DNA of 64,000 bases from Margaritispora aquatica (Eukaryota > Ascomycota > Leotiomycetes > Helotiales > Discinellaceae), in contig VJWN01000008.1 of the NCBI GenBank assembly GCA_007644065.1, forward strand, positions 1,366,411 through 1,430,410. The letters run 5' to 3'. A model generated the notes under the pieces. That model was not told the DNA's origin. It made no database searches and was given only the letters and a program-made list of their open reading frames with translations. The position numbers were made by a program, and so were the translations under genes. Every line of letters starts with the position of its first letter. Position 1 is the stretch's first letter. Positions 34,542 through 45,941 of the stretch are shown here, one piece after another.

Positions 34542-36615
34542 ATGGGACGCGTAAGTATCGCCGCCTGCAACTTGAACTCCATCTGCTAACAACTTTTAGA
34601 TCGATAAACTCAACATGGATGTTGCCAAGAGCCGCGTGGGCGCTTGGTTCAGGCTTGAATTCTCCGGTCATAAGAGGGAAAGAAAAAACACTAGGTTTTG
34701 GACCGAGGTGCGCGCCGGTTTTGCTACCTTCTTCGCTATGGCTTATATCATCTCGGTCAACGCATCAATTGTCGCTGGTATGATTCCACTATTCGCGCTC
34801 TCGCTCGTATTCTGCAACTTGTACTCTTCCTCATTCTCGTTCGTTCTCGCTAAATATTTTGCAGACAGTGGTGGTAATTGTGTCTGCGCTCCAAGCACAT
34901 TGACCAGCGATCCATACTGCAAAGATATCCTGAACCCCTCCTACAATGACTACTTCAAGTGCACTCAAGAGGTCAAGCGCGACATGGTCACTGCAACAGC
35001 TGCTATCACTTGCCTTACCAGCTTCTGTATGGGTCTTTTTGCAAACATGCCAATCGCTTTAGGACCTGGAATGGGCTTGAATGCTTACTTCACCTATCAA
35101 GTCGTTGGCTTTCACGGATCCGGTGGTATCTCGTACGAACTCGCCCTGACTGCTATCTTCTTCGAAGGCCTTATCTTCTTCGCTCTGTCAATCATTGGCA
35201 TCAGACAATGGTTGGCTCGCATCATCCCTTCCAGTTTGAAGATTGCAGCTGGCGGAGGCATTGGACTTTACCTCGCACTTATCGGCCTCACATACAGTGC
35301 TGGCATCGGAGCTATCACTGGAGGAACTGATACACCATTGCAGCTTGCTGGTTGTGAGCCACGCTTCCTTGACTCGGTCCACGGCACATGCACAGGCCGC
35401 AAGATGCGCAACCCCACCATGTGGCTTGGCATCATCTGTGGTGGCATCTTCACCACTTTCTTGATGATGTACCGTGTCAAATGTGCCATTGTTGCTGGTA
35501 TTCTTCTGGTCTCAATCATATCCTGGCCTCGGCACACACCCGTCACATTCTTCCCACACACTCCCCATGGCGACGAGGCTTTCGATTACTTCCGTAAAAT
35601 TGCCTTCTTCCGCCCTATGGAACGTGTCTTTGCTGTTCTCGACTGGAACATCACTGGGGATAATATAGGCCAATTTTTTGTTGCACTTGCCACTTTTCTA
35701 TATGTTGATATCCTCGACTGCACAGGAACACTTTACACAATGGCTCAACATTGTGGTGTTATGGATGCCAAGACGGGTGATTTCGAAGGCAGTGCAGTAG
35801 CATACACCGTTGACGCTCTCGGCATCACACTCGGCTCCCTTGTTGGTTGTCCTCCAGTAACAGCATTTATCGAGTCCGGTGCAGGTATTTCCGAAGGCGG
35901 TGCCACTGGCATCACAGCCATTACCACCAGCCTCTGCTTCTTCATCTCCCTATTCTTCGCACCACTCTTCTCGTCCATCCCTCCTTGGGCCACAGGTTGC
36001 ACTCTGATTCTGGTGGGCGTCATGATGGCCAAGGCCTGCAGTGAGATCAACTGGCGTTACTACGGCGACTCAATCCCTGCCTTCCTAACCCTCGTCACCA
36101 TGCCCTTTACCTTCTCCATTGCATATGGTCTGATCGTCGGCATCGTCACCTATATCATTCTCAATGGCGGTGTTTGGATCATCAAATTTCTTTCCAATGG
36201 CAGCATCACCCCCTGGGGTCACCAGAATAAGGATTACTGGACTTGGAGAACCACCGGCGGCTTCTGTCCTTCCTGGCTTAAGCGTCTTCTAGGTGGCCAG
36301 CGTGATTTCTGGCGCGATCCTCAATACGATGATGAGATTGAAGAAGAAGATTCGTTCTCTGACAAGACCATGCCTAATCTCTCGAATGGAAGTCACGGTA
36401 GCAATGGTCGTAGCAATGGTTGCAACTGTAGCAATAATTCCAGGGGCCACCATCACCAGCATAACCATATGAATTTCGGCTCTGGCTTGACCGGCGATCG
36501 CAGCTGGGACCCACGGTCGTTTCAACATGCAGCCCCCCCTCCACGTGAAATCCAAATCTTGACTCTTGAGGGAGAGTTGATCACTGTTCCTATTGATGGA
36601 AACATGCGTTTTTGA
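34542..36615 (+). CDS. azgA: AzgA-type purine (adenine/hypoxanthine/guanine) permease
   Basis: Exons 34542-34550, 34600-34777 and 34865-36615 encode 645 residues. Exon 1 has only three codons (MGR). AzgA-family hallmarks are FWTEVRAGFATFFAMAYII, VNASIVADSGGNCVC after splicing, LGPGMGLNAYFTYQVVG, VDILDCTGTLYTMAQ, and TAFIESGAGISEGGATGITA. The hydrophobic pattern fits the 12-14 helices of this nucleobase transporter class, a proton symporter in the plasma membrane. The C-terminus is Asn/Ser/Gly and His-rich and cytoplasmic. Intron 2 (34778-34864, 87 bases) has no stop and keeps the frame, and its translation would be strongly hydrophobic; the spliced form matches the family, so it is treated as an intron. 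Specificity among purines is inferred from the family. Confidence 0.93.
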
Positions 36616-38528
36616 TGATCAGACTGGGGAACTGCACTGACTGTACGCCATGGTTGGAGCTAGATGCATCTTTCTGCTCTAATCTAGTCTAGTCTGCATT
36701 GGTCTGCTTTTCCATCATTCAGTTCTGGTTGGTAATGCCGTTACGAACAATCACGTTGTACTTTTAGATGCGAAAAAGAAAAAAGAAAATTACCCTCTGT
36801 CATGTCAGAAGGGCCTGGGGTTTCTGCGACTCTCACTTACCTGCTCGTTCTTCCTTCTGCTCTTAACTGAGTGGATAGACAGAACGTGTGTTTCCTTCCC
36901 TTTAGTTTGCGGAGCTAGGCTGTACTTACGAGGCTTCGGCGTGGGACTCCGGGTTGGTTTGGTTCGGGCATGGAATGGTTTGGTCTGGGGCGTTTATGGC
37001 TGGCTGCGGGGCGTTTGGGCAAATGCTTGTCTGGTTAGGCTAGCTAGCTAAAGGGCTTTGTTACTACGAAATGCATGATCAATGGAATTTTGAAAATAAG
37101 CTTTGCTTCTCAACTTGACGTGACCTTCTTTGACTTGCTACTTCGTCCTGGTTTGTTTGCTGAATTAAGGCAAAGCTTCATTCCTTCAAGTACATCGCTA
37201 CTCATAGAGATGGGGCACTGTACCTCCCTCCGTTGCCCTCTTTGAAAGAACACAGTTCGCATAGCACATGGCTGAGGAAACTGCCAAGCCAATATCCTTT
37301 GATGGAGTAGATTATTGCTTGTTTTTCGATCTGGTCCTTGTTCTTACTCTACTTCCTGTGGATGAGGCTTGCTAGTTTGCTCCTTCTCTCCAATCCTCAT
37401 GCGTGCATGCTAGTGCGAGTAGGTACCTATAGTATAACAAGACATCTATTGTATAGCTATAGGATTGGGATAAGTTGCTTGTGTGTTGCTACAGGACTGA
37501 TAGCAAGGAGTTGTGGTGCAGTGAGTTGGTTATTTGTAAGTAGCCACTGAGCGGTGAGCAGTGAGCAGTCGATGTATCGGCTAAAAGAGATGCTTGGGTG
37601 CGTTGAAGATTTGAATATTAATTTACAGCTCACTCGTAGCAAGTGTGTTGCTTTCAAACTCTCAATCATCTAATTCTTATACAGTGCTTCCACCGGCTTG
37701 AAAGCAGATTTAGACGCTTGCAAAAAGGGAATGGGATTGTCAGACAACACAAACGAGATCGCAACTCAAATGTGCCAGAGTCACTAATCTGACCCATACA
37801 TTAAATTTAATTCTGGTTGTTGCTATTGTCATTTGGGAGGAAAGGGCTTTGTTCAGCGATAAGTGATGAGGTGAGGTGAAAATAAAGGGGTGGTATGAGC
37901 GAGTGGCGAGTGGCAAAATCGAAAGGAGAGAGGGAAAGGGGGTGTAGAGAAAGAGGTAGCTTGGATGTTGCAGAGAAGGAAGGCGTGAGTTGGTGTGGCG
38001 AGCTTTGCTGGGTAGCTGATGTAGAGATGGTGCTTGTAGTGGTGAAGGAAAGTCAGGAAAGTGGGAAAGCGGAGGAGGAGACGGAAAAGGAGTGTTCTCT
38101 GCTTTAACTCATCCTTATAGACAGTAGCGATTGATATGGCCTGGAAACCATTTTGAATTGGCTTGTTTGAGGATTCACTCAGTTGTGTTGCCTCTGGATG
38201 TATATGTCTTGTTTCTCCAGCACCAAATAACCAAACTATATTGCTACCTTCGCTGCAGCTTGAGACATACCTGTGATACAAGACGTACATGGTGACTCCG
38301 CTCTCTGTGAGGATTCGTGCTTTGCTGGTGTCCATTCTCGCTTCTTTGACCACATAAAGCTAAATTTTTGCGATAGAAGTATACAAAGAGGTATCAGCAG
38401 ACCAAGATTGTTACAAAAACTATGCGCCTTGTTTTTGTATCAAAGCTCATCTTTGGCCCTTGAAGTCGAATAGTTTTTGTAGCCTGCAGAAAGCGCTTTT
38501 AAGTGCTAGCATGCTCGTTAGTCTGTAC
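36616..38528. other. Intergenic region, 1.9 kb, between permease and chitinase 3' ends
   Basis: No supported gene. The minus frame 37853-38353 (166 codons, begins with GTG) is Ser/Thr/Pro/Phe-rich, lacks a domain, and looks like chance coding in purine-rich sequence. If the chitinase uses an alternative last exon, its end would fall near 38390. Confidence 0.5.
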
Positions 38529-39765
38529 TCAGAAAGAACTGTGACGAATACCAGTCATGACAGCTTCCACAAGACTTACGTTCCAATCCTTCGAGTCCTC
38601 CCCAAGCCCCCACGCAAAGACTCCACCGAGCGTTTTCTTCTCCACGATGAGCGGAAACTTCTTCTCTATAGCACTAGGTGTATCCCAAGACCACCATATA
38701 TTTTCTTCCGAGTCCCAGTAGTATTGTCCACCTTCCACATCGTCATACTTGCTCCCAGACATAGCCTTGCGGAAAGAATTCTCCAGTTCTGGAGGGACTC
38801 CATCATTCCATGCAAATGCACCAGCTTTGCCTAGGTCGTTACCTGTAGTTGGATTTTCCATCAACACTGTTTGACAGCCAATGGGGTTCTTCTCAGAGCA
38901 ATCTCCCTCTGGATCTGTTCTGAACCACTTGATATAAAATGCAAATCCAAGGTTGGCTTTGTCGGGCGTCACACCGTTTTCGAGGTATGCATTCAGGCCG
39001 TCAAGAGATAATGCTACCCCAGTGTGGTGTTTTGTGACATCGTCTCGCCTGTTCATCATATCATAAGTCATGATGTTGAAGAAATCTAAGGATGCCGTGA
39101 TCTTGGGTATCGCCTCTTTCGTAAAAGCTAGCATATCTCTTCGAAGCCCAGGCACAGCCGCCGACATGATTTTGTCAGATCCAAGAGCTGAGCGGATTTC
39201 TGAAAGTAATTTGGGATACGCTTCTATTTCCCATTCCTTCTTGGAGTTTGGAACTTGCTTGTAATCCTCACCATTTCCACTAAACTAGTTAGCACAACTT
39301 AGAGTTTGGTAATAGATATACTTACCCCGGATACTCCCAATCGACATCGACTCCATCTGCTCCTGTGTGATCGACCATTGCCTTCACATTCTTAGCGAAA
39401 AGCTTTCGGCTTTCTTCTGTCTTTGCAGCTGTGGGGAAGCCTGTATCACCCCAACCTCCAATAGCTACCATGATAGCTGTTCCTTTGGCAAATTTCGAAC
39501 GCACTTCGCTTACTGTAGTAAAGAAATGGAAAGAGGAAGGATTGACTTCATTGAAAATAGAAGACGGCATGAATGCGATGGCAACATGGGTAATATCAGA
39601 CACTAAAGATAGTTTGGGAACGTTGTTATGCTGGCTTGGAATTATTAATATACAGCTTACTTGTGCAATTCACGAAGCAATCACTGACCCAGTGAGATAC
39701 ATGATATATCTAGCATTGACCACTAAAGCCATCATCAATATCAAAAAGGACTTGACTATGAACAT
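38529..39765 (-). CDS. Secreted GH18 chitinase
   Basis: Exons 39765-39689, 39634-39326 and 39279-38529 on the minus strand encode 378 residues. Residues 1-18 are a signal peptide (MFIVKSFLILMMALVVNA). The barrel shows strand motif TAIMVAIGGWGDTGFP and the catalytic DxxDxDxE as D119-G-V-D122-V-D124-W-E126 with E126 as acid, then FFNIMTYDMMNRRDD and GGVFAWGLGEDSKDW. It cleaves chitin or related beta-1,4-GlcNAc polymers outside the cell; no carbohydrate-binding module is present. The first donor is GTCAGT, unusual but the only one joining the signal peptide to the barrel. The 3' end is uncertain: a perfect GTAAGT donor at 38579 could splice to CTGCAG near 38490 and change the last 17 residues. 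Confidence 0.88.
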
Positions 39766-40036
39766 GGTGATGTATGGAAATCGAATTTAGCTTCTGATTT
39801 ATGTATGCGCAATTAACTAGACAGAAAACTGACATCAGAAAGATCATTCCGTGTGGATATAAACTAAATTTATTAGAAATGCCCCTGGACTTGGTCAGAG
39901 ATGAAGGTGTTGAGTTGGAGTGAGGATGTATGATGATCATGTGATATGCCCCACCTCCAACGCGTAAAGTGATTTCCTATGGCAGTATTCTACGCGTCGC
40001 ATCGTCAGACGCGACTTTTCAACAAACTTCAACAAT

Positions 40037-41205
40037 ATGGCAGCGACCAAGGATATCGAGATGGGGGAGTCGTCGACAGCAGCGGCGAAGAAGGTGCTGA
40101 AAGCCAATACCAACGGGATCGCAAACTACGAATTACCATGGTATGTTGCCTCTGCATCCACTCCAATACAAGTATTAACACCATCTAGGGTTGAGAAGTA
40201 TCGGCCGGTATTCCTGGACGATGTTGTCGGAAATACTGAAACGATTGAGCGATTGAAGATCATTGCAAGAGATGGCAATATGCCCCATGTTATCATCTCT
40301 GGTATGCCTGGTATTGGGAAGACAACATCGGTATTGTGTTTAGCAAGGCAGCTGTTGGGAGACTGTTATAAGGAAGCTGTGTTGGAGTTGAATGCAAGTG
40401 ACGAAAGAGGTGAATTCTGCTCGAATGGCCTTGCCTAACTAGTGCTAATCTCCGTCCAGGTATTGATGTCGTTCGGAACCGAATCAAGGGTTTTGCCCAG
40501 AAGAAAGTTACACTACCTGAAGGCCGGCACAAGCTTGTTATCCTCGATGAGGCAGACAGCATGACATCTGGAGCTCAACAAGCACTTCGACGCACCATGG
40601 AAATATACTCAGCAACAACAAGATTCGCCTTTGCCTGCAATCAGTCCAACAAGATTATCGAACCGCTTCAGTCCCGTTGCGCAATTCTTAGATATGCAAG
40701 GTTAACGGATGCACAAGTGGTCAAGAGGTTGCTGCAAATCATAGAAGCAGAGAAAGTGGAATACAGCGAGGATGGATTAGCAGCTTTGGTATTCAGCGCT
40801 GAGGGTGATATGCGACAAGCTATCAACAACTTGCAGTCTACCTTTGCCGGTTTTGGATTTGTCTCTGGAGATAATGTGTTCAAGGTCGTTGACTCGCCAC
40901 ATCCTATCAAAGTCCAAGAGATGATCAAATCTTGTTACGAGGGCAAAGTAGATGCTGCACTGGAAACATTGAAGGAGTTATGGGACCTTGGATACTCGAG
41001 CCACGACATCATCAGCACTATGTTTCGAGTCACAAAGATCATCCCAACTCTCAGTGAGCATTCGAAACTGGAGTTCATAAAAGAGATTGGGTTCACACAT
41101 ATGAAGATTCTTGAGGGAGTACAGACACTTCTCCAGCTTAGCGGATGTATTGCAAGGTTAGCCAAGATAAACATGGACTCAAGTAAATTCATTGAGAAAA
41201 GGTAA
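40037..41205 (+). CDS. RFC4: Replication factor C small subunit (yeast Rfc4, human RFC2)
   Basis: Exons 40037-40140, 40189-40409 and 40460-41205 encode 356 residues. The N-terminal ELPWVEKYRP leads the AAA+ domain; Walker A is GMPGIGKTT from residue 73, Walker B is LDEADSM near 138, followed by [20 protein letters not shown], and the SRC arginine-finger motif lies in [14 protein letters not shown]. Assignment to the Rfc4/RFC2 subgroup rests on [39 protein letters not shown] and [19 protein letters not shown]. The subunit belongs to the clamp loader that places PCNA on DNA. The P-loop has Met and Ile where Pro and Thr are common (GPPGTGKT); the essential Gly, Lys and Thr are kept. The chitinase start is 271 bases away on the other strand. 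Confidence 0.96.
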
Positions 41206-41343
41206 TGGAGATATGACTGCATTATGAGGCGTTTGGAGGACTTCAATGGTACGGCATGGCGTATATCCAGATATTTTACGATCATGGATAGTTGAGTTCT
41301 TAAAGGGACTAATGATACAAGATTTTCGACCTCAATGGGCCTT

Positions 41344-41930
41344 TCACTTCTTGGGTGCTTCCTCGAACTCCTTTTCGTAGCTTTCCCACACAGCTCTGTC
41401 GCGCAGTATTCGCTTCTGCATTCGTACCTTCGCTTCATATTCTCGAATTCTGTGGTCAGCTTCCAGGCATGCTCCCAAGATCATTCCTTGACTTGTTAGT
41501 TGAGACTCTGAGTTCCCCCCATAAACAACAGTCGTCGTACCTGACATTTGGAGAAATCTAGAAGTGTTAGATGCTTTCAAATCTATTAAAAATCAGAAAT
41601 CTTACACTTTGAATTGGAATGTCAGCCCTCGATAGATGGGTGACATGGCATAGCCAGCTCCTCCAAGAACAGCTGCAAAAGCTCCCCACTATATTTCATC
41701 AGTTGCTAATTGCCTCAAGTCGAGAAAAGGTCCTCACTTTGCTCGCGCCCGTCACAGCTCCTTTAGCGGCTTCCCATGCAGCGATATCCGCATCCTCATT
41801 CTTGAGACCTCCAGAAGCACGCATTCCGTTGTTCTTTTACATTGGTCTTTTTGTTGATGAAACGACGAGAGCTCATCTCGACGTCATGAAATGTTGCTGA
41901 CCTTTCTAGCACCCCGAACTTCAGCCGACA
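41344..41930 (-). CDS. Small mitochondrial membrane protein, Rcf2 N-terminal-like
   Basis: Five exons on the minus strand, 41930-41901, 41833-41738, 41688-41606, 41557-41541 and 41486-41344, encode 122 residues. Exon 4 is only 17 bases. The protein has a polar N-terminus, two hydrophobic segments (KWGAFAAVLGGAGYAMSPIY and VFLQMSGMILGACLEA), and a charged C-terminal helix EADHRIREYEAKVRMQKRIL. This layout resembles the N-terminal half of yeast Rcf2, a cytochrome oxidase supercomplex factor; the match is by pattern and moderate only. Every junction keeps phase and reads smoothly, which supports the five-exon model despite the short exon. The gene shares a 75-base promoter with HIS3 on the other strand. 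If it is not Rcf2-like, it is an unnamed fungal two-helix protein. Confidence 0.7.
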
Positions 41931-42005
41931 TCGCAGCTGGAACTGCATCAACAAGCAAAACCAATACTCATCTTGTCTCTGCTCACAAGATAGCATAACC
42001 TCACA
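41931..42005. promoter_or_regulatory. 75-base divergent promoter between the Rcf2-like gene and HIS3
   Basis: Only 75 bases lie between the two ATGs, less than two usual fungal 5' UTRs, so transcripts probably overlap or start inside each other's leader. No TATA or TGACTC (Gcn4-type) site is seen in these 75 bases. Confidence 0.65.
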
Positions 42006-42866
42006 ATGGCACCCAAAACCGAACAGCGTGTGCGCTCAGCACAGATCTCTAGAGATACAAATGAGACGAAGATTCAAATGGCCATAAATCTGGACGGAGG
42101 CGATTTCCCCGCGGACACAGACGAAAGGCTGTTGAAAGGACAAGAGGGGCACGCAAGCCAGGTCTCAAAGAGCCAGCACATTGCTATCAACTCAGGAATT
42201 GGATTTCTAGACCATATGCTTCATGCGCTTGCGAAGCACGCGGGTTGGAGTTTAGCACTCAATTGCAAGGGAGATCTTCACAGTACTTGGTCCAATTTCC
42301 ACTCACAGAAAGCGATCACTGACTCAAATGTCCCTCATAGTTGACGACCACCACACGGCAGAAGATGTATGCATAGCGCTTGGTACTGCGTTCAAGGATG
42401 CACTTGGAGCGCCTACTGGACTGGCACGATTCGGCTCTGCATACTGCCCTCTTGACGAAGCCCTCTCGAGAGCTGTGGTGGACTTGTCGAACCGCCCATT
42501 TAGTTTCATTGATTTGGGATTAAAGAGGGAGAAGATTGGAGATCTGAGCTGCGAAATGATTCCACATTGCATGCAGAGCTTTGCGCAGGCTGCGAGAGTT
42601 ACTATGCATGTGGATTGTCTGAGGGGTGACAATGACCACCACAGAGCGGAGAGTGCTTTTAAGGTGAGTCGCAATACTTTCCAAAAAGTGCAGTCCATTG
42701 TACAGATTTCCAATGGCATCTGGATATGCGCTGTAGTGCTACATATTTGTTTTCTAGAGACTAACATTCTTGATAGGCATTGGCAGTTGCAATTCGCATG
42801 GCAACAACAAGAGTTGCTGGAAGAGAGGGGGAAGTACCCAGCACAAAGGGTACTTTGACTACATAA
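42006..42866 (+). CDS. HIS3: Imidazoleglycerol-phosphate dehydratase (histidine biosynthesis)
   Basis: Exons 42006-42282, 42341-42663 and 42777-42866 encode 229 residues, the normal single-domain fungal length. Metal-binding and signature segments are [58 protein letters not shown], and [20 protein letters not shown] after the last splice. It removes water from imidazoleglycerol phosphate to give imidazoleacetol phosphate, step six of histidine synthesis, using manganese held by the HH and DHH motifs. The final [10 protein letters not shown] is typical, with two extra Thr before TAA. Intron 1 interrupts the second metal motif at His-Ile. A single gene for the pathway lies here, as usual in fungi. 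Confidence 0.97.
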
Positions 42867-43112
42867 GACATAAATTTTTGCATTTAAAAAGCGCTGATAC
42901 CAAATTTATTTCCTTCGAGTTTATCGAGTTTTCTTACATTCAAAAAATGCCCGCAATGCAGTTTGACCCCACAACACCCCTGCCCCACTAGCGCCCGCCT
43001 TCAATAAATTTCTCTGCGATAATCGATAACCAGCATCCGCCAAACGTCCAACTCTCCACAATCCTGTTCAAAACCACTCACTGTCCCATTGCCTCGGATA
43101 CTTGGATACACA

Positions 43113-43815
43113 ATGGCGCCCTCACGCACCAGTACGGTGAAATCCAAGCATGCAGCAAACAAATCCGGCATTCGCAACTCCAAAACCTCGTCCGGAAAAC
43201 CTCAATCCGATGGTGTCGTCAAAGCTCGATCAGAGAAATCCAAGCGCACAACCTCCAAGGGCATAAATCTCAAGCCGCAGAAGGGAGCAGGGAATTTGGC
43301 GACGCTGAAAAAGAAGAGGAGGGTGTATACGGAGAAGGAGTTGGGAATTCCGGCGCTGAATATGATCACACCGATTGGGGTTGAGAAGCCGAAGGGAAAG
43401 AAGAAGGGAAAGGTTTTTGTGGATGATAGGGTTTGTCTTCCTTCTCAGTTTATTATGTTCCGTGTAGAGACAGAGGCGCATCCTTGAGGAGTAACTAAAT
43501 ATGTGGCTAACCTCTAAACAGGAATCCATGATGACTATTCTCGCCCTCGTGCACGCAGAAAAGGACGGACAGATTGAGTCAAAGATGATGAAGGCACGCC
43601 AGATGGAAGAGATCCGCGAAGCTCGCAAGGCGGAAGCAGAGAAGCGTGTAGAGGACCGCAAGGCCAAGCTGGACGAGACGAAAGAAGGCATGCGCAAGAA
43701 GCGCAAGCGTCCCGCGAATGGAGGAGATGATGAGTTCGGAGGCAGCACGAAGAGCGAGGCCATGGCGGGAACGAAACCATTGAAGTTGAAGAAGAAGACT
43801 GTTAGTTTTGCTTAG
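43113..43815 (+). CDS. LOC1: 60S ribosome assembly/export and mRNA localisation protein LOC1
   Basis: Exons 43113-43430 and 43522-43815 encode 203 residues. The protein is very Lys/Arg-rich, as are LOC1 proteins, with the conserved block [20 protein letters not shown], then [19 protein letters not shown], and the helix [20 protein letters not shown] followed by a charged coiled coil. LOC1 is nucleolar, binds double-stranded RNA and helps early large-subunit assembly; in yeast it also aids ASH1 mRNA localisation. The donor GTTTGT is weak; it is accepted because it joins the conserved VFVDD and ESMM in phase 0. The start ATG at 43113 is preferred over the non-ATG extension upstream. It is one of four ribosome-related genes in the window. 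Confidence 0.88.
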
Positions 43816-44146
43816 AGGGAATGGATGGTTCAGTGAAGTTATGGTTGCGATTGTAATGATCAATGGACGTGGGAAAATGGTTGGGCATCATTGGCGTTTT
43901 TGGGGCTGGTGCAATTGAGCATTCTATGGGCGTGGACACTGAATTTGACGGTACAAAAATTAGATACCATGGAACAAGATGTCTATCTCAGGCGGTCTTC
44001 GACCCGCTCTTCGAAATACTCTGGCAGATTAATTTCTATGTTCTAAATTATGCATATACAAGTCTATTCTACATCTAGGTCTAGGCCGATTCCCATGTAC
44101 AGCACCCAAACTCACAACATGCATGTCCTCCGGATCTGTTTGAAAT
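43816..44146. other. Convergent 3' flanks of LOC1 and the esterase gene
   Basis: 331 bases. A short plus frame at 43863-44078 begins with ATG but has no domain and lies in a 3' UTR position. I see nothing else. Confidence 0.5.
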
Positions 44147-45566
44147 TCAGGAATGCCACTTCCTATCCATAGGGTGGTAGTTTGCAGCGCCGAAGGTTGG
44201 CTCAGAATACTTGACTTTGCCATGTGCAGAATTTACAATATTGTCTGTATCAACCTCAAATGCCATAGTATTGAGAAAATTGACACACTGTGGAGCATTA
44301 GTCGCTTCATATAGTAGAGAGAAAGACTACTTACAGGCCTAGCATGCCACCTATGCCCATCAATCTCGAACCACGAAAGGTGGCCTCCGAGAGATGTAGT
44401 GCACAAAATTGCATATGGTGTAGTTTTGACTTCTTCATACGGCAGCGCTTCGTTCATTGCAACCTGGAGCAGTCAGTAAACGCCCTTAGAGAAACCTTCT
44501 CACCACATACCGGATCGTCTTCCGCATTGATTGCGAAAATCGGTATCCTGGCAGCCAGCAGAGAATCAACTGACGACGAGTCTCGATAGTAAGCCCCTTC
44601 TGTAGGATAGCCCCAAGCTGGACCTTGAACTTCTCTGTCGAACTCATGAAGGTATTTGAGCTTCTCAATCTTGTCAAAGTCTATTTTAGGATTTTGACAC
44701 ACGGCCTCGCGATGCAGCTCGATGAGTCTCCTCATGTTCGCTCCCATGGTTTTCGAGTAGATTTCTCTTCCCATCCATGATCTTTGAAGTGCTCGAGAGC
44801 CGGCATCTAGGTTCCAGGGATTGCTGCAAACAACCGCAGCTTTCAATTGACAATTGACACCCTCTTCGCCAATGTACTAAACATGCATTAGCACCTAAGC
44901 AGGTCATTCGATGGATTGGCTTACATTTGTGAGAATATTAGCACCTAAGCTGAATCCTGCACCGTAAAGGGGTCGGTTGGGAAACTTCTTCCTCAACCAA
45001 GGCACCATTTGCCTGATGTCCCAAGTAGCTCTGGCATTGTAAAGAATCGGAGTAGTGAGCTTATGCTTAGCACAACCTCGAGAATTAATCACACATGCTG
45101 CCCACTCCTTCTCGCCTTCAGCTTCGATTAATGGGAAGATCACATGCTTCAGATAAATTTCATAAGAGCCCCCAGAAAGTCCATGAAGAACAACCAACAT
45201 GGGCTTGCTATCTAATGACTCTATCCCAATGAATTCTTCATCCGTGAAATATGTCGTCCTGATTGGAAGCGTCTCATCGACTTCGGTGTTCTTTGGGACA
45301 CAGAAATCTACGGCGAAGGTTCCTGCATATGCAGGATTCTCGGCCTCGAAGATCTTTCGTTTGTAGTGAACAGGTGGTCCGTCATTTTTCAAGACAGTCC
45401 ACATTGTTTGCATATGGCCATTGAATAGAAGTGGATTTAGACGACATGGTGGTGTGCTTTGCTCACACACTGCGAGAAGATCTGTAGAAGTTCCGTCTTT
45501 CTTCTTCAACTCCAGGGGCTCTGGAGCATGAGTGAAGGAAATCCTAGCATGTCCAAGCCATTCCAT
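44147..45566 (-). CDS. Alpha/beta hydrolase of the ABHD1/3, YheT and EEB1/EHT1 family
   Basis: Exons 45566-44925, 44876-44511, 44463-44335 and 44287-44147 on the minus strand encode 425 residues. The family opening LNPLLFNGHMQTMW is present, then PMLVVLHGLSGGSYEIYLKH with the oxyanion HG, VINSRGCAKHKLTTPILYNA, the nucleophile S206 in GAGFSLGANILTNYIGEEG, the acid in INAEDDPV (about D334/D335), and H364 in SLGGHLSWFE. Yeast members make and cleave medium-chain fatty acid ethyl esters; YMR210W is a monoacylglycerol lipase. No signal peptide is seen; lipid-droplet or membrane association is possible. Intron 2 starts at GTATGT right after DDP and would not keep the reading frame if retained. Exact substrate is unknown. 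Confidence 0.92.
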
Positions 45567-45941
45567 GGTTGGATGAGACTTCGAAAAGCGACAATGTCTT
45601 ACTGAAAAGGAGCGTAGATAGAATCTTTGAAGGAGACAATAACGAAGACACCAAAACTCCAAGAAAAGCTTTCGAAAATCTTGTGTGTTATACAGGTGGA
45701 ATATTAGCTGATTATAATTTATTTCAAAATATGAGATTTCAAATTGAAAAGAAAGTGAAATGTTGTCCACACACCGAGTCGCTGGCACAGTGGAACATTT
45801 TGGTGGAACCAACATGGGCTTCTGGGCCTCGGTGACGGAAAACACCCAATTAGGATGAAGTACTTGTACGTCGAAGCGATCCATATTGAACTTCACGAAC
45901 GACAACAAGAAATCTACGTCGCAACCCGCGACAACAGCACA
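45567..45941. promoter_or_regulatory. Divergent promoter of the esterase and MAU2 genes
   Basis: 375 bases between start codons. The MAU2 frame is open upstream to an ATG at 45855, 87 bases before the chosen start; that ATG would add 29 residues rich in His and Glu that do not resemble the family, so the region is taken as 5' UTR. Confidence 0.5.

Noticed and set aside
37853..38353. 166-codon minus-strand frame downstream of the chitinase
   Set aside because: It begins with GTG, is Ser/Pro/Thr/Phe-rich from purine-rich DNA, and joins no conserved exon.
43230..43763. 177-codon minus-strand frame over LOC1
   Set aside because: Shadow of the Lys/Arg-rich LOC1 exons on the opposite strand.
45855..45941. 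Upstream in-frame ATG as start of MAU2
   Set aside because: The added 29 residues do not look like the family N-terminus, and the region suits a 5' UTR.
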